Assembly: GCA_051306415.1 (NCBI GenBank)
Contig: JBPPNE010000189.1
Span: 1 to 12,061 of the forward strand
Length of the DNA: 12,061 bases
Reading direction: 5' to 3'
From: CBDDRG01 sp051306415
GTDB taxonomy: Bacteria; Pseudomonadota; Gammaproteobacteria; Pseudomonadales; Porticoccaceae
Made by a program: the position numbers and the translations under genes. Of the stretch, positions 1 through 6,664 are shown one piece after another (within the stretch, counting starts at the first letter, position 1; each line of letters begins with the position of its first letter). Below the pieces are notes generated by a model that ran no database searches, had not been told where the DNA came from, and saw only the letters and a program-made list of their open reading frames with translations.

Positions 1-252
1 GAAAGCGGGCGCGTCTATGTGGAGGTGTCTGCTCTCAGGGCAAGTAAAAAATCAGCCTGACCGCTTTGATTCGACCCCACGCACTTTCTCAATGCCCGTG
101 ACCCTAATGACCGAGCCCGTGCTTAGCTTAAAAAATTATTGGCAACCAAGTGAAAATAAGCTTCACTGGTGGGGCAGCCTGCTTCGGACATTAATAATCG
201 TTCGGCAGCGCTTAATGGTTTTTCTCTTTATAAAAAGATAGCAAGGGGAAAC
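1..252. other. Left-edge non-coding stretch upstream of the LLM monooxygenase gene
   Basis: I see no convincing gene here. The short open frames have no recognisable protein features and conflict with the better supported start at 253. The stretch from about 125 to 240 is clearly more AT-rich than the genes to the right, as expected for a promoter region. A TATAAA at 229-234 lies too close to the start codon and has no good -35 partner, so I do not call a promoter. Confidence 0.4.
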
Positions 253-1461
253 ATGATGGAAGTAGGCGCTTTTGCAATGCCCACAGTGGCACATAAGACC
301 GAGCTCAGAAAAGGCTTGGCTGGTACGCGCACGGATCTGTACCAGACCATGCTTGATAACCTGGTTGAGCTCAGCCAGTACATGGACGACCACGGTTATT
401 ACGGGATGGGCTTCACCGAACACCATTTCCATATCGAAGGCGGCGAGATTTCCACCAACCCGGTATTGCTGGATCTGTTCCTGGGTTCACGGACCCGCAA
501 CATGAAATTTGGCCAGCTCGGCAACGTGATGCCGCAACAGCATCCGATCCGCCTAGCGGAAGACATCGCCATCCTCGATCAAATGACCAAGGGGCGCGCC
601 TTTGCAGGCTTTGCCCGGGGTTATCAAAATCGCTGGCTGAATACCATGGGCCAACAATATCCCGGCTTGGCCAGCGATGCCGACCCGGCAGCCTGGGACC
701 GGGCAAAGCAGGAGCTCTATGAAGAGCATGTTGAAATTGTTCTTAAAGCCTTAACTAACACCACCTTCAGCCACAAGGGCAAACAGTGGCAGATCCCGCC
801 GCCTGGGATCAAATGGCCCGCAGCGGAATATTCCCGCAAGTTTGGCCAAGGCATTGATGAGAACGGTATCGTCCAGGAGATCGGCATTGCTCCTCCATCC
901 TACAACAAGAAGCTTCCGGACCTGTTTCAGCCATTCACTTTCTCCGAGAAAGCGCTCAAATTTGGCATGGAGCACGGATTAGTGCCGATTTCCCTGATTA
1001 CCGACCCGGAGCGGGCCGTAGCTCAGTTTCGCCAAGCCCAGGTATTCGGCGCAGTCAACGGAGTGAATTTGAAATTCGGCGAAAAAGTGGGTATCTCCCG
1101 CGAGGTGATCGTGGCCGACACGGAGGAAAAAGCTGAGGAGCTGGCCCGCAATGCGATGACCTATTTGTGGATTGAATTTTTTGCGCCCTTTGGTTTTAAC
1201 GGTGCTTTTGTCAAGAAGGGCGAAGATGTAGCCACCCTGGACGCCAACACCAGTTTTGAAATGCTGGTCGATCGGGGCATGGTTATTCACGGCACACCGA
1301 GTACGGTTAACCGTAAGTTAGAAGCTCTGTTCAAGATGTTACCTTGCGAGTATTTCTGGAATTTCGCAATGAACGAGCTAATACCCCACAAGGATATGAT
1401 GCGCAGTTGGGAACTTCAGACCGAAAAGGTGTGGCCAAATTTTACTGATAAAATTTCATAA
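253..1461 (+). CDS. LLM-class (bacterial luciferase-like) flavin-dependent monooxygenase
   Basis: A 402-residue protein of the luciferase-like monooxygenase superfamily: TIM-barrel enzymes that use reduced FMN (or F420 in some branches) to oxidise organic substrates with O2. Seen: an N-terminal strand with an EVGAFAMP motif, GFTEHHFHIEGG at about residues 53-64 (the family's E-H-H motif at the end of the second strand), a GNVMPQQHPIRLAEDIAILDQ segment at 90-110, and KGRAFAGFARG at 113-123, matching the family's 'G-R-x-x-x-G-x-x-R-G' strand and loop. The frame is open from an ATG at 169, but I start at 253 because AAGGGGA (243-249) is a good ribosome binding site just before the paired ATGs at 253 and 256, and homology begins there. 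The length is normal for the family and nothing is broken. The substrate cannot be told; an FMN reductase partner is not in the window. The gene stands alone, followed by IS remnants. Confidence 0.88.
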   Translation: MMEVGAFAMPTVAHKTELRKGLAGTRTDLYQTMLDNLVELSQYMDDHGYYGMGFTEHHFHIEGGEISTNPVLLDLFLGSRTRNMKFGQLGNVMPQQHPIRLAEDIAILDQMTKGRAFAGFARGYQNRWLNTMGQQYPGLASDADPAAWDRAKQELYEEHVEIVLKALTNTTFSHKGKQWQIPPPGIKWPAAEYSRKFGQGIDENGIVQEIGIAPPSYNKKLPDLFQPFTFSEKALKFGMEHGLVPISLITDPERAVAQFRQAQVFGAVNGVNLKFGEKVGISREVIVADTEEKAEELARNAMTYLWIEFFAPFGFNGAFVKKGEDVATLDANTSFEMLVDRGMVIHGTPSTVNRKLEALFKMLPCEYFWNFAMNELIPHKDMMRSWELQTEKVWPNFTDKIS

Positions 1462-1488
1462 CTGGCTGGTTTTACAGCACAAAAAAAG

Positions 1489-1524
1489 GTCTATGAGCTA
1501 TTGTCAGTCTATGAGCTATTGTCG
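1489..1524 (+). repeat. Perfect-core 18-bp tandem duplication downstream of the LLM gene
   Basis: GTCTATGAGCTATTGTCA (1489-1506) is followed directly by the same 18 bases with G in place of the last A (1507-1524). There are two copies only. It lies between the monooxygenase stop codon and the first IS256 end at about 1573, so it may be a scar of element insertion or excision or a slippage duplication. No function is claimed. Confidence 0.9.
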
Positions 1525-1572
1525 AAAGTGGTGTATGAGGTGAAAGCCGCGCGAGCCTCTTAGGGGGCTCGG

Positions 1573-1600
1573 AGTCTGTCAAACGAACCGTGTAACTGGT
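1573..1600 (-). repeat. Putative outer terminal end of IS256-family remnant A
   Basis: The sequence from CTGT (1576-1579) to GTGTAACTGG (about 1590-1599) lies just beyond the stop of the minus-strand transposase remnant, where the right-hand terminal repeat of an IS256 element is expected. It shares spacing and ends with the putative end of remnant B at 1885-1908: both read CTGT, ten variable bases, then GTGTAA followed by CGG- or TGG-like bases. The exact boundary is inferred. Confidence 0.5.
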
Positions 1601-1605
1601 TGTGC

Positions 1606-1884
1606 TCAAAGCGCCGACACTGGCACGCGCTCTTCGCCGAACATTGTCTGGAATACCTGAACCGCTGGTTTCCAGTGGTGAATCATCTTCCAGTTCCGTG
1701 ATGCCTGCTGCACCGAAAGGTACAGCGCTTTAATAGCCGCTTCATCGTTCGGGAAAATGCGGCGGTTGCGCGTCAGCTTCCGCAGGCCCATGTTCAGCGA
1801 CTCGATGGCGTTGGTGGTGTAGATCACCTTGCGGATAGCCGGGTCAAACTGGAAGAACGGGATGATGTTCGCCCAGTTGCTGGC
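1606..1884 (-). pseudogene. IS256-family transposase, C-terminal fragment (remnant A)
   Basis: Only the C-terminal third of an IS256-type DDE transposase remains. Reading leftward from about 1884, the protein has NWANIIPFFQFDPAIRKV, then the hallmark IYTTNAIESLN, whose glutamate is the last residue of the DDE triad, followed by LRKLTRNRRIFPNDEAAIKALYL and a WKPAVQVFQTMFGEE tail with a stop at 1606-1608. This order and wording match the end of full-length IS256 transposases of about 400 residues. Everything upstream (DNA-binding region, both catalytic aspartates) is missing. The open frame continues to 2163 on this strand only because it runs antisense through a second IS copy, so the residues encoded beyond about 1884 are spurious. 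It cannot transpose on its own. Confidence 0.88.
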
Positions 1885-1908
1885 CTGTACTGAATTTTGT
1901 GTAAACGG
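1885..1908 (+). repeat. Putative left terminal end of IS256-family remnant B
   Basis: CTGTACTGAATTTTGTGTAA starts where homology to remnant A stops, and about 60 bases before the ATG of the second transposase. This is the usual position of an IS256-family terminal repeat. It matches the putative end of remnant A at its two outer blocks. The precise first base is inferred. Confidence 0.55.
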
Positions 1909-1946
1909 ACTGTTGGCAGGAAACTGCCGAATTGTCTGGAGACACA

Positions 1947-2598
1947 ATGAGTATGAAGAAGCACGCAGTCGCCGAAGAACTCTTGGCCAATCTACTGGTC
2001 GACCAGCAAGAAGCTGGAAGACCTGATAGGCGAGAACGGTCTTCTCAAGCAACTGACCAAGTTGCTGGTCGAGAAAGCATTGGATGCGGAGCTGGCTGAA
2101 CCACCTGGGGCATGGCCAGAACGAGCCGGTCGCCAATGAAGCCGGCAACACCCGAAATGGCAAGAGCTGGAAGACGCTGAAAGGCGAATTCGGCTAGCTG
2201 CCTATCGAAACCCCACGAGATCGGCACGACACCTTTGAACCGCAGCTGATCCCGAAGCACCAAACCCGTTGGAGCGGTTTTGACGACAAGATTCTGTCGC
2301 TCTACGCCCGTGGCATGACCGTGCGTGAAATTCAGGCCCACTTGGAAGAGATGTATGGCACCGAGGTTTCACCCAGCCTGATTTCCTCGATTACCGATGC
2401 CGTTGCCGAGGAGGTCAAGGCGTGGCAAGCACACCCGTTCGATCCAATCTATCCGATCATCTACCTCGACTGCATTCACGCCAAAGTCCGGGACGGCTCG
2501 GTTCGCGTGAAGGCGGTCTATCTGGCGATTGGTGTCACCTTGGCCGGGGAAAAGGAGATGTTGGGCCTGTGGTTAGCGCAGACCGAAGGTGCGAAGCC
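1947..2598 (+). pseudogene. IS256-family transposase, N-terminal half, multiply broken (remnant B)
   Basis: The gene starts at ATG 1947 (MSMKKHAVAEELLANLL) and follows an IS256-type transposase N-terminus through several frames. After about 2005 the reading continues in another frame as KKLEDLIGENGLLKQLTKLL. At about 2100 one extra base shifts it again into GHGQNEPVANEAGNTRNGKS. A TAG at 2195-2197 replaces a sense codon in the stretch EFG-stop-LPIETPRDR. From there it reads on through DKILSLYARGMTVREIQAHL and YGTEVSPSLIS to IIYLDCIHAKVRDG, which carries the first catalytic aspartate, and LWLAQTEGAK. It breaks off at about 2598, so the second aspartate and the glutamate are absent. There are at least four independent lesions. 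It lies antisense to remnant A and to the 3' end of the HupE-like gene. Confidence 0.88.
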
Positions 2599-3731
2599 TG
2601 TCCTGAGCCTGTCGTAAGCCCGAGCTTCAGATCAAAGCTCCGTTCCACCAGCCACAGCGAGGCGAGACATACGATCGCCACGGATCCCAGGCCCAGGGCG
2701 ACGCGTCGATAAAGAAAACTGTGGCGCGCGGTGTAGGCAAGCGGCAGAAAAGCGGCGACCAGCGCGACCTGCCCAGTTTCCACGCCTAAATTGAATCCAA
2801 GCAATGCGAGCAGCAAGGATCCCGTGGGCAAACCGAGGTCTGCAAGAACATTAGCGAACCCGAGCCCGTGGACAAGGCCAAACCCGAAAGCCACCGCCCA
2901 GCGGCGGCCATGGATCACCGGGTAGAGATTATTCAGCCCTGCGAACACCACCGAGGCAGCAATCGCGGATTCGACCCACCGTGACGGCAGGCTGATCACA
3001 CCAAATGCGGCCAGGCCCAGCGTGATCGAGTGCGCCAGCGTGAATGCCGTGACGATCTTGACGACCTCAACAAGAGCAGTGCGAAAACCAACCACCGGTC
3101 GCCAACTGCGCGCCTCGCGAACCAACACGGCGGGAAGTAGTAGACTCAATAGAAACAATATGTGGTCGTAGCCTATCCAGATGTGCCAGACACCCTCGCG
3201 GCCGTAGTCCAACAACTGCCGCCAAGGTGCGGAAGCCCGCATATCCAGGCTTTGACGGCTATGCTCGGGGCTAAAGATCGCAGTGTGGGTCGAGCCAAGA
3301 TTATTTACCCGCAGCAAGCCGCGATGCTGTGGATCCACATCAAAAAACAGGTGGTAGCTGAGCCAGAGATCCCCCCTCGCGCTCGCGCAATCGGCGCTAA
3401 ATCGCAACACGGCGTAAGCGCCATCTGTGTGCTCGTCGACCAGGTGCTCGCGGGCCGTCAAAGCGCAGGTGCTGCCGGCGTTTTCGATCCGCAGCTGTGC
3501 TAATGCGTAACTGGCAAGCTCAGCTTGGCGGCTGCGCAGCTCACCCCAGGTGATAGCGCCGTTATCATCGGCGTCGAGACCGAGCGCGAAATCCAGATCG
3601 CGCAACGCGATGTCCCATTGACCCTGAATCCGGGTACCCTCTACGTTGAGGTTTAGATAGCTGTCACTCGGCTTGTGGGCCAGAGACACGGTGGCGTACA
3701 GCGATAACAAAAGAGCGGCCAGTCTGCGCAT
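2535..3731 (-). CDS. HupE/UreJ-like membrane protein with N-terminal exported EF-hand domain; 3' end fused to an IS scar
   Basis: A multi-pass inner-membrane protein of the HupE/UreJ-2 family, whose better known relatives are nickel/cobalt permeases linked to hydrogenase and urease; the transported ion of this branch is not established. Seen: a signal peptide (residues 1-18, ending VSLA) before HKPSDSYLNL; a roughly 150-residue periplasmic part with a canonical EF-hand loop DADDNGAITWGE (53-64, acidic or Asn at 1, 3, 5, 12 and Gly at 6); then a membrane part with HIWIGYDHILFLLSLLLP (183-200), KIVTAFTLAHSITLGLA (225-241), FGFGLVHGLGFA (282-293) and FNLGVETGQVALV (313-325), the family's conserved His/Asp/Glu motifs. 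Homology runs to about residue 370 (ERSFDLKL). The last 28 residues are read from junction DNA and antisense IS256 sequence, so the native C-terminus has been replaced. It begins 4 bases after the TPR gene stops, so the two are almost certainly co-transcribed. Probably still functional, because the core is intact. Confidence 0.85.
   Translation of the reverse strand: MRRLAALLLSLYATVSLAHKPSDSYLNLNVEGTRIQGQWDIALRDLDFALGLDADDNGAITWGELRSRQAELASYALAQLRIENAGSTCALTAREHLVDEHTDGAYAVLRFSADCASARGDLWLSYHLFFDVDPQHRGLLRVNNLGSTHTAIFSPEHSRQSLDMRASAPWRQLLDYGREGVWHIWIGYDHILFLLSLLLPAVLVREARSWRPVVGFRTALVEVVKIVTAFTLAHSITLGLAAFGVISLPSRWVESAIAASVVFAGLNNLYPVIHGRRWAVAFGFGLVHGLGFANVLADLGLPTGSLLLALLGFNLGVETGQVALVAAFLPLAYTARHSFLYRRVALGLGSVAIVCLASLWLVERSFDLKLGLTTGSGQASHLRSALTTGPTSPFPRPR
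2599..2617. repeat. Short CCTGTCCTGAGCCTGTCG motif at the IS/hupE junction
   Basis: The 18-base motif lies exactly between the last recognisable IS256 codon and the end of hupE-like homology. Very similar sequences (GACAGGCTCAGGAC and variants) are, to my recollection, dispersed intergenic repeats in many environmental bacteria. Whether this is such a repeat or simply junction sequence cannot be decided from one copy. Confidence 0.4.
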
Positions 3732-3735
3732 GAGC

Positions 3736-4938
3736 TCAGGGTATCTCGTCGAGTTGCGACACTAACGCCTTGAGCCGCACATCTTCCAACCCGGTTCTGG
3801 TGATTAAATCCAGCGCCGGCTGGGCGGCATCGCGATTTTTCGCGACGAGGGCGGCTTCGAGTAACACGCGCGCATCGCGCGGTTCTCGTTGCACGGTGAA
3901 GTTAGCCTGTGACAACCGCAGGCCCTCGGATGTATCCTTCAGTAAATGGAGTGCAAACCGCGCCTCTTCGCCTTGGTGTAGCTGATCGCCGCGCTGGCGG
4001 CCGGCGTCAAAACGGGCGCGCAGGCTATTGACGTGGGTGTCGATCATTGCCGATTGCAGTTGCTGCTCGGCGAGTGCAAGGCGCAGCAACAGGCCGTCGA
4101 TGCGGGCGGCCGGCTCCTCGATCAACGCCTTGACATCTTGCGGCCTGTGCTGATCCAGCAGGAGGTCGGCGTAGGCGGCAAGCAGGTAGGCATCGCGCGG
4201 CGTCAATGCGAGCGCTTGGCGGAACGCCCGTTCGGCGGCCGGATTATCCCCCATGCGCTGGGCAATCTCTCCCAGCGCCGTCAACGCCCACGCGCGCATC
4301 CGTGTATTGGCCGACGGCGATTGCTCCAGTGCGCGCCGCAATAGCGCATGGCTCTCAGTCGCCTTTCCGGAGAGACTGCCAACATTGGCGATACAGGTAT
4401 TTGCAACGAGGCCATCGGCCAGGCGCAGCAGGGCTAGGCAACTGCGCTGGGCCTCGGCAACTTCCCCACGCACCTGCTGAATCACCGCGCGCGTGAGCCA
4501 GGCTTGGGCATTGCGCGGGTTCTCGGCGAGCACTTGTAAAAGGTCGCCGAGGGCGCCGTCGAAATCATGCCGATTTTGCCGCAAGGTGGCGCGCAGCAGC
4601 CGTACTACCAGCGGTGGATCAACCATATCCGACCAGCGTTTAAGCACAGCCTCCGCATAGCCGAAGTAGCGTGGGTCAGCCTCCGCGCGACCGTGCTCGA
4701 TATAGCGCTGGGCGAGCTCGACCGCAAGCTTGAGGTTATCGGGCTCCCGCGCCAGTTGCTCGCGCCGGGCACGCAAGTCCCGCGCAAGCGGACTGGTCGA
4801 TGTGGGTAGGCGTTCGAGCACCCGGTCGTCGCGTTCTGGTAGAAAGGGTTCGGCATAGGCCATCCCGGTCAAGATCGCCGTGAGAACCACGCCCGCCACC
4901 AGCTGCCGGAGTATGACTTTCACGCGCATGACCGCCAT
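3736..4938 (-). CDS. Exported tetratricopeptide-repeat protein
   Basis: A 400-residue protein with a predicted signal peptide: MAVMRVKVILRQ, then a hydrophobic core LVAGVVLTAILTGMAYA, with cleavage likely after residue 29 (before EPFLPERDD). The rest is all-helical with TPR-type pairs. The clearest are at about 126-170 (FDGALGDLLQVLAENPRNAQAW, then AVIQQVRGEVAEAQ) and 216-260 (AWALTALGEIAQRMGDNPAAE, then QALALTPRDAYLLAAYADLL), with the A-x-x-x-P-x-x-A spacing of TPRs. TPR proteins are scaffolds, so this one probably holds a periplasmic complex together; a partner in the cluster is the natural guess. The frame is open to 5286, but that would overlap the DUF4331 gene. I start at 4938 because GGAG (4945-4948) lies 6 bases upstream and the signal peptide begins there; ATG 4929 is an alternative. 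It sits 103 bases after DUF4331 and 4 bases before the HupE-like gene. Confidence 0.82.
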   Translation of the reverse strand: MAVMRVKVILRQLVAGVVLTAILTGMAYAEPFLPERDDRVLERLPTSTSPLARDLRARREQLAREPDNLKLAVELAQRYIEHGRAEADPRYFGYAEAVLKRWSDMVDPPLVVRLLRATLRQNRHDFDGALGDLLQVLAENPRNAQAWLTRAVIQQVRGEVAEAQRSCLALLRLADGLVANTCIANVGSLSGKATESHALLRRALEQSPSANTRMRAWALTALGEIAQRMGDNPAAERAFRQALALTPRDAYLLAAYADLLLDQHRPQDVKALIEEPAARIDGLLLRLALAEQQLQSAMIDTHVNSLRARFDAGRQRGDQLHQGEEARFALHLLKDTSEGLRLSQANFTVQREPRDARVLLEAALVAKNRDAAQPALDLITRTGLEDVRLKALVSQLDEIP

Positions 4939-4977
4939 CGTGATCTCCAGGTTGCCGATGAGCATCAAGACTGGAGC

Positions 4978-5009
4978 GGCGGAGGCAGGTGCATATCGCC
5001 CCCTCCGCC
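4978..5009 (-). promoter_or_regulatory. Intra-operon stem-loop between DUF4331 and TPR genes
   Basis: GGCGGAGG (4978-4985) pairs perfectly with CCTCCGCC (5002-5009) across a 16-base loop, in the 103-base gap between the DUF4331 stop and the TPR start. No T-run follows on the minus strand, so it is not a standard terminator. It could act as an mRNA-stability or partial-attenuation element giving more of the first product than of the next two; that role is inference. Confidence 0.5.
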
Positions 5010-5041
5010 TTCCATCCACCATTGAGGACTCTGGTGCTCCG

Positions 5042-6622
5042 TTATTCGCCCGGATCGATATGACGGCGATTGCGACCATCAAACGGTATCGGCAAGAAAG
5101 GGAACTCGGGGGTAATGCCCTTGTCGTTGATGCCGACGCCGTCACCGACGAAATTCTGGATAAAGTTAGGGCCACCCGCCACGCGGACCACGATGTCAGT
5201 AACGTCATCATCGGGACGGCGTCCGTTGGGGAAGCCCGCCGCGTCCGGGGTCGAATTGCCGGCGGCGTCGTGGGCGAAGGGGCCAAGCCGCTTGATATTG
5301 GCGGGCGGTGTCGGTGGTACGGTCATGTCCAGGCGCAGGAGCTCCGAGTATGCGCCAGGTTTCGCCCCCTGATACTGCAAGAGAAGCTGAACAATATCAT
5401 CGCGGGGGTTGGCGGGTACCGGCACGCCGGAGACGAGCTGCAACGCGCCGGCGACGGCGAGATTGCGGTAAGCATCGAGGAAGAGCGATTCGCCTGCGGC
5501 GAGGGTGGCATTCCACAGATCCTTCTTGCCAAAGGGGATGATTAGCTCATTAACCAGCGGGTTGGCCATGCGCGACACCTGCACATAGGGGCCTTGGCCA
5601 TCAATGAGTTCCTTTGGCGGCTGCTTCGCGTTGAGTAGCGGTTCACCGGCGCGCAGCGTGACCTGCTGGCGCAGCGTACGCGCCCACATGCCGATCGTAC
5701 CGTTATCCGCATTGGCACGCTTGCGGTCCCGCGTAAGCCGCTTGATCGGAACTTCGATGGCGATCGTGTTAACGTTGAAGCCGCTGAAATTGTTGATGCC
5801 GAAGGGGTTGGTTGTGTCATCCGCGTCTTCCGCAGCCGTCTGCACCGGCAGTGGCGGTCGCGCACCGGGGATCGGCGCGGCATCCTCCACCCGGAGGTTG
5901 ATCGTATCGAAGACCGCGCCCAAATCAATGGCAAACGTCTCGGCGCGCTGTCCCGCAAAGACCCGAATGCCGGTATCGGCATCGGTAAAAATGCCTTGTC
6001 TGGCCAGATCCTCGTAGTTAGGCATGGTGCGCGGGCCGATATTCGATGGCACGGTCGCCACCCGCTGGCCATCGAAAAGCTTGGTGATCTCGGCACAGTT
6101 GCGCAGACCAGCAGGGGTATGGTGGCAGCCGCGCAGCTCGGTAACCTTGTAGCGCTGGATGCTGGCGAGCCCGGCCGCACTCGCTCCATCAGGTGCGGTT
6201 ACCGGTGGCAAAGGCCCTACCCCGGCGACCGGGCGGATGAACTGTGCAGGCGCAGTCACCTCAGTCTTGAAGTCGAAGCGGTAAACGATGTCATCGAGAC
6301 CTGCACCGTCGCGATCATTGTCGACGACGATCTCGTAGCGCACATTGTCGTCGAAACTAAAGTAGTTAGGGCCCGAGCCCGGCTCCTGGCCAGGAACAAC
6401 GTTCATGATTAAGGTGACCTTGCGATCCTTGGGGTCACGGCTCAGATTGTCCTGGTCGTAGCTGGCAAACGCGTAGACATCGGTGATGTCGGCCGCGGGA
6501 TCGAGAGCAATTAACGGGGCTTCCCGGTGACTAGCGGCATGGGCGGGGCTCGATAATGTTATGCCCAAGGCCAGAGTTGCCGCGGTACTGGCCACAATCC
6601 TGCCAATGATTGAGTGTCGCAT
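5042..6622 (-). CDS. Exported DUF4331-family protein
   Basis: A 526-residue exported protein of the DUF4331 family, whose function is not established. Seen: a signal peptide MRHSIIGRIVASTAATLALG..SSPAHA with cleavage predicted after residue 29, then the family signature ASHREAPLIALDPAADITDVYAF (30-52), an acidic DNDRDGAGLDD stretch (101-111) in a strand-rich region, a likely disulfide pair with two histidines (GCHHTPAGLRNC, 165-176), NPFGINNFSGFNVNTIAIEVP in the middle, and the typical end GRNRRHIDPGE. The length and both termini agree with a complete protein. The start is firm: AGGAG (6629-6633) lies 6 bases before ATG 6622. It is the first gene of a three-gene cluster with an exported TPR protein and a HupE/UreJ-like membrane protein. 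If cleavage is after AHA, the mature protein starts Ala-Ser-His, an amino-terminal Cu/Ni (ATCUN) pattern. The family call is secure; any metal role is inference. Confidence 0.9.
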   Translation of the reverse strand: MRHSIIGRIVASTAATLALGITLSSPAHAASHREAPLIALDPAADITDVYAFASYDQDNLSRDPKDRKVTLIMNVVPGQEPGSGPNYFSFDDNVRYEIVVDNDRDGAGLDDIVYRFDFKTEVTAPAQFIRPVAGVGPLPPVTAPDGASAAGLASIQRYKVTELRGCHHTPAGLRNCAEITKLFDGQRVATVPSNIGPRTMPNYEDLARQGIFTDADTGIRVFAGQRAETFAIDLGAVFDTINLRVEDAAPIPGARPPLPVQTAAEDADDTTNPFGINNFSGFNVNTIAIEVPIKRLTRDRKRANADNGTIGMWARTLRQQVTLRAGEPLLNAKQPPKELIDGQGPYVQVSRMANPLVNELIIPFGKKDLWNATLAAGESLFLDAYRNLAVAGALQLVSGVPVPANPRDDIVQLLLQYQGAKPGAYSELLRLDMTVPPTPPANIKRLGPFAHDAAGNSTPDAAGFPNGRRPDDDVTDIVVRVAGGPNFIQNFVGDGVGINDKGITPEFPFLPIPFDGRNRRHIDPGE

Positions 6623-6628
6623 AATATT

Positions 6629-6633
6629 CTCCT
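6629..6633 (-). promoter_or_regulatory. Ribosome binding site of the DUF4331 gene
   Basis: AGGAG on the minus strand lies 6 bases before ATG 6622 in an AT-rich leader. This strong site fixes the start codon of the first gene of the cluster. Confidence 0.8.
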
Positions 6634-6664
6634 AAGTTGTTTTTTGACCGCAAATTGGACTCGA

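Noticed and set aside
17..241. Plus-strand open frame of 74 codons at the left edge
   Set aside because: It has no recognisable features, no good ribosome site, and overlaps the likely promoter region of the LLM gene.
169..252. Earlier ATG for the LLM monooxygenase adding 28 residues
   Set aside because: The extra residues do not look like the family N-terminus, and a good ribosome site precedes ATG 253/256.
1489..1524. CRISPR array
   Set aside because: Only two directly abutting copies with no spacers, and no cas genes.
1552..1571. Hairpin CGAGCC / GGCTCG before the IS256 end, as an LLM terminator
   Set aside because: The stem is only 6 bp, there is no T-run on the plus strand, and it is about 90 bases from the stop codon.
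1885..2163. N-terminal part of the minus-strand frame ending at 1606
   Set aside because: It is antisense reading through IS256 remnant B, not protein homologous to a transposase N-terminus.
4939..5286. Longer reading frame of the TPR protein
   Set aside because: It would overlap the DUF4331 gene by about 245 bases; the signal peptide and GGAG site favour 4938.
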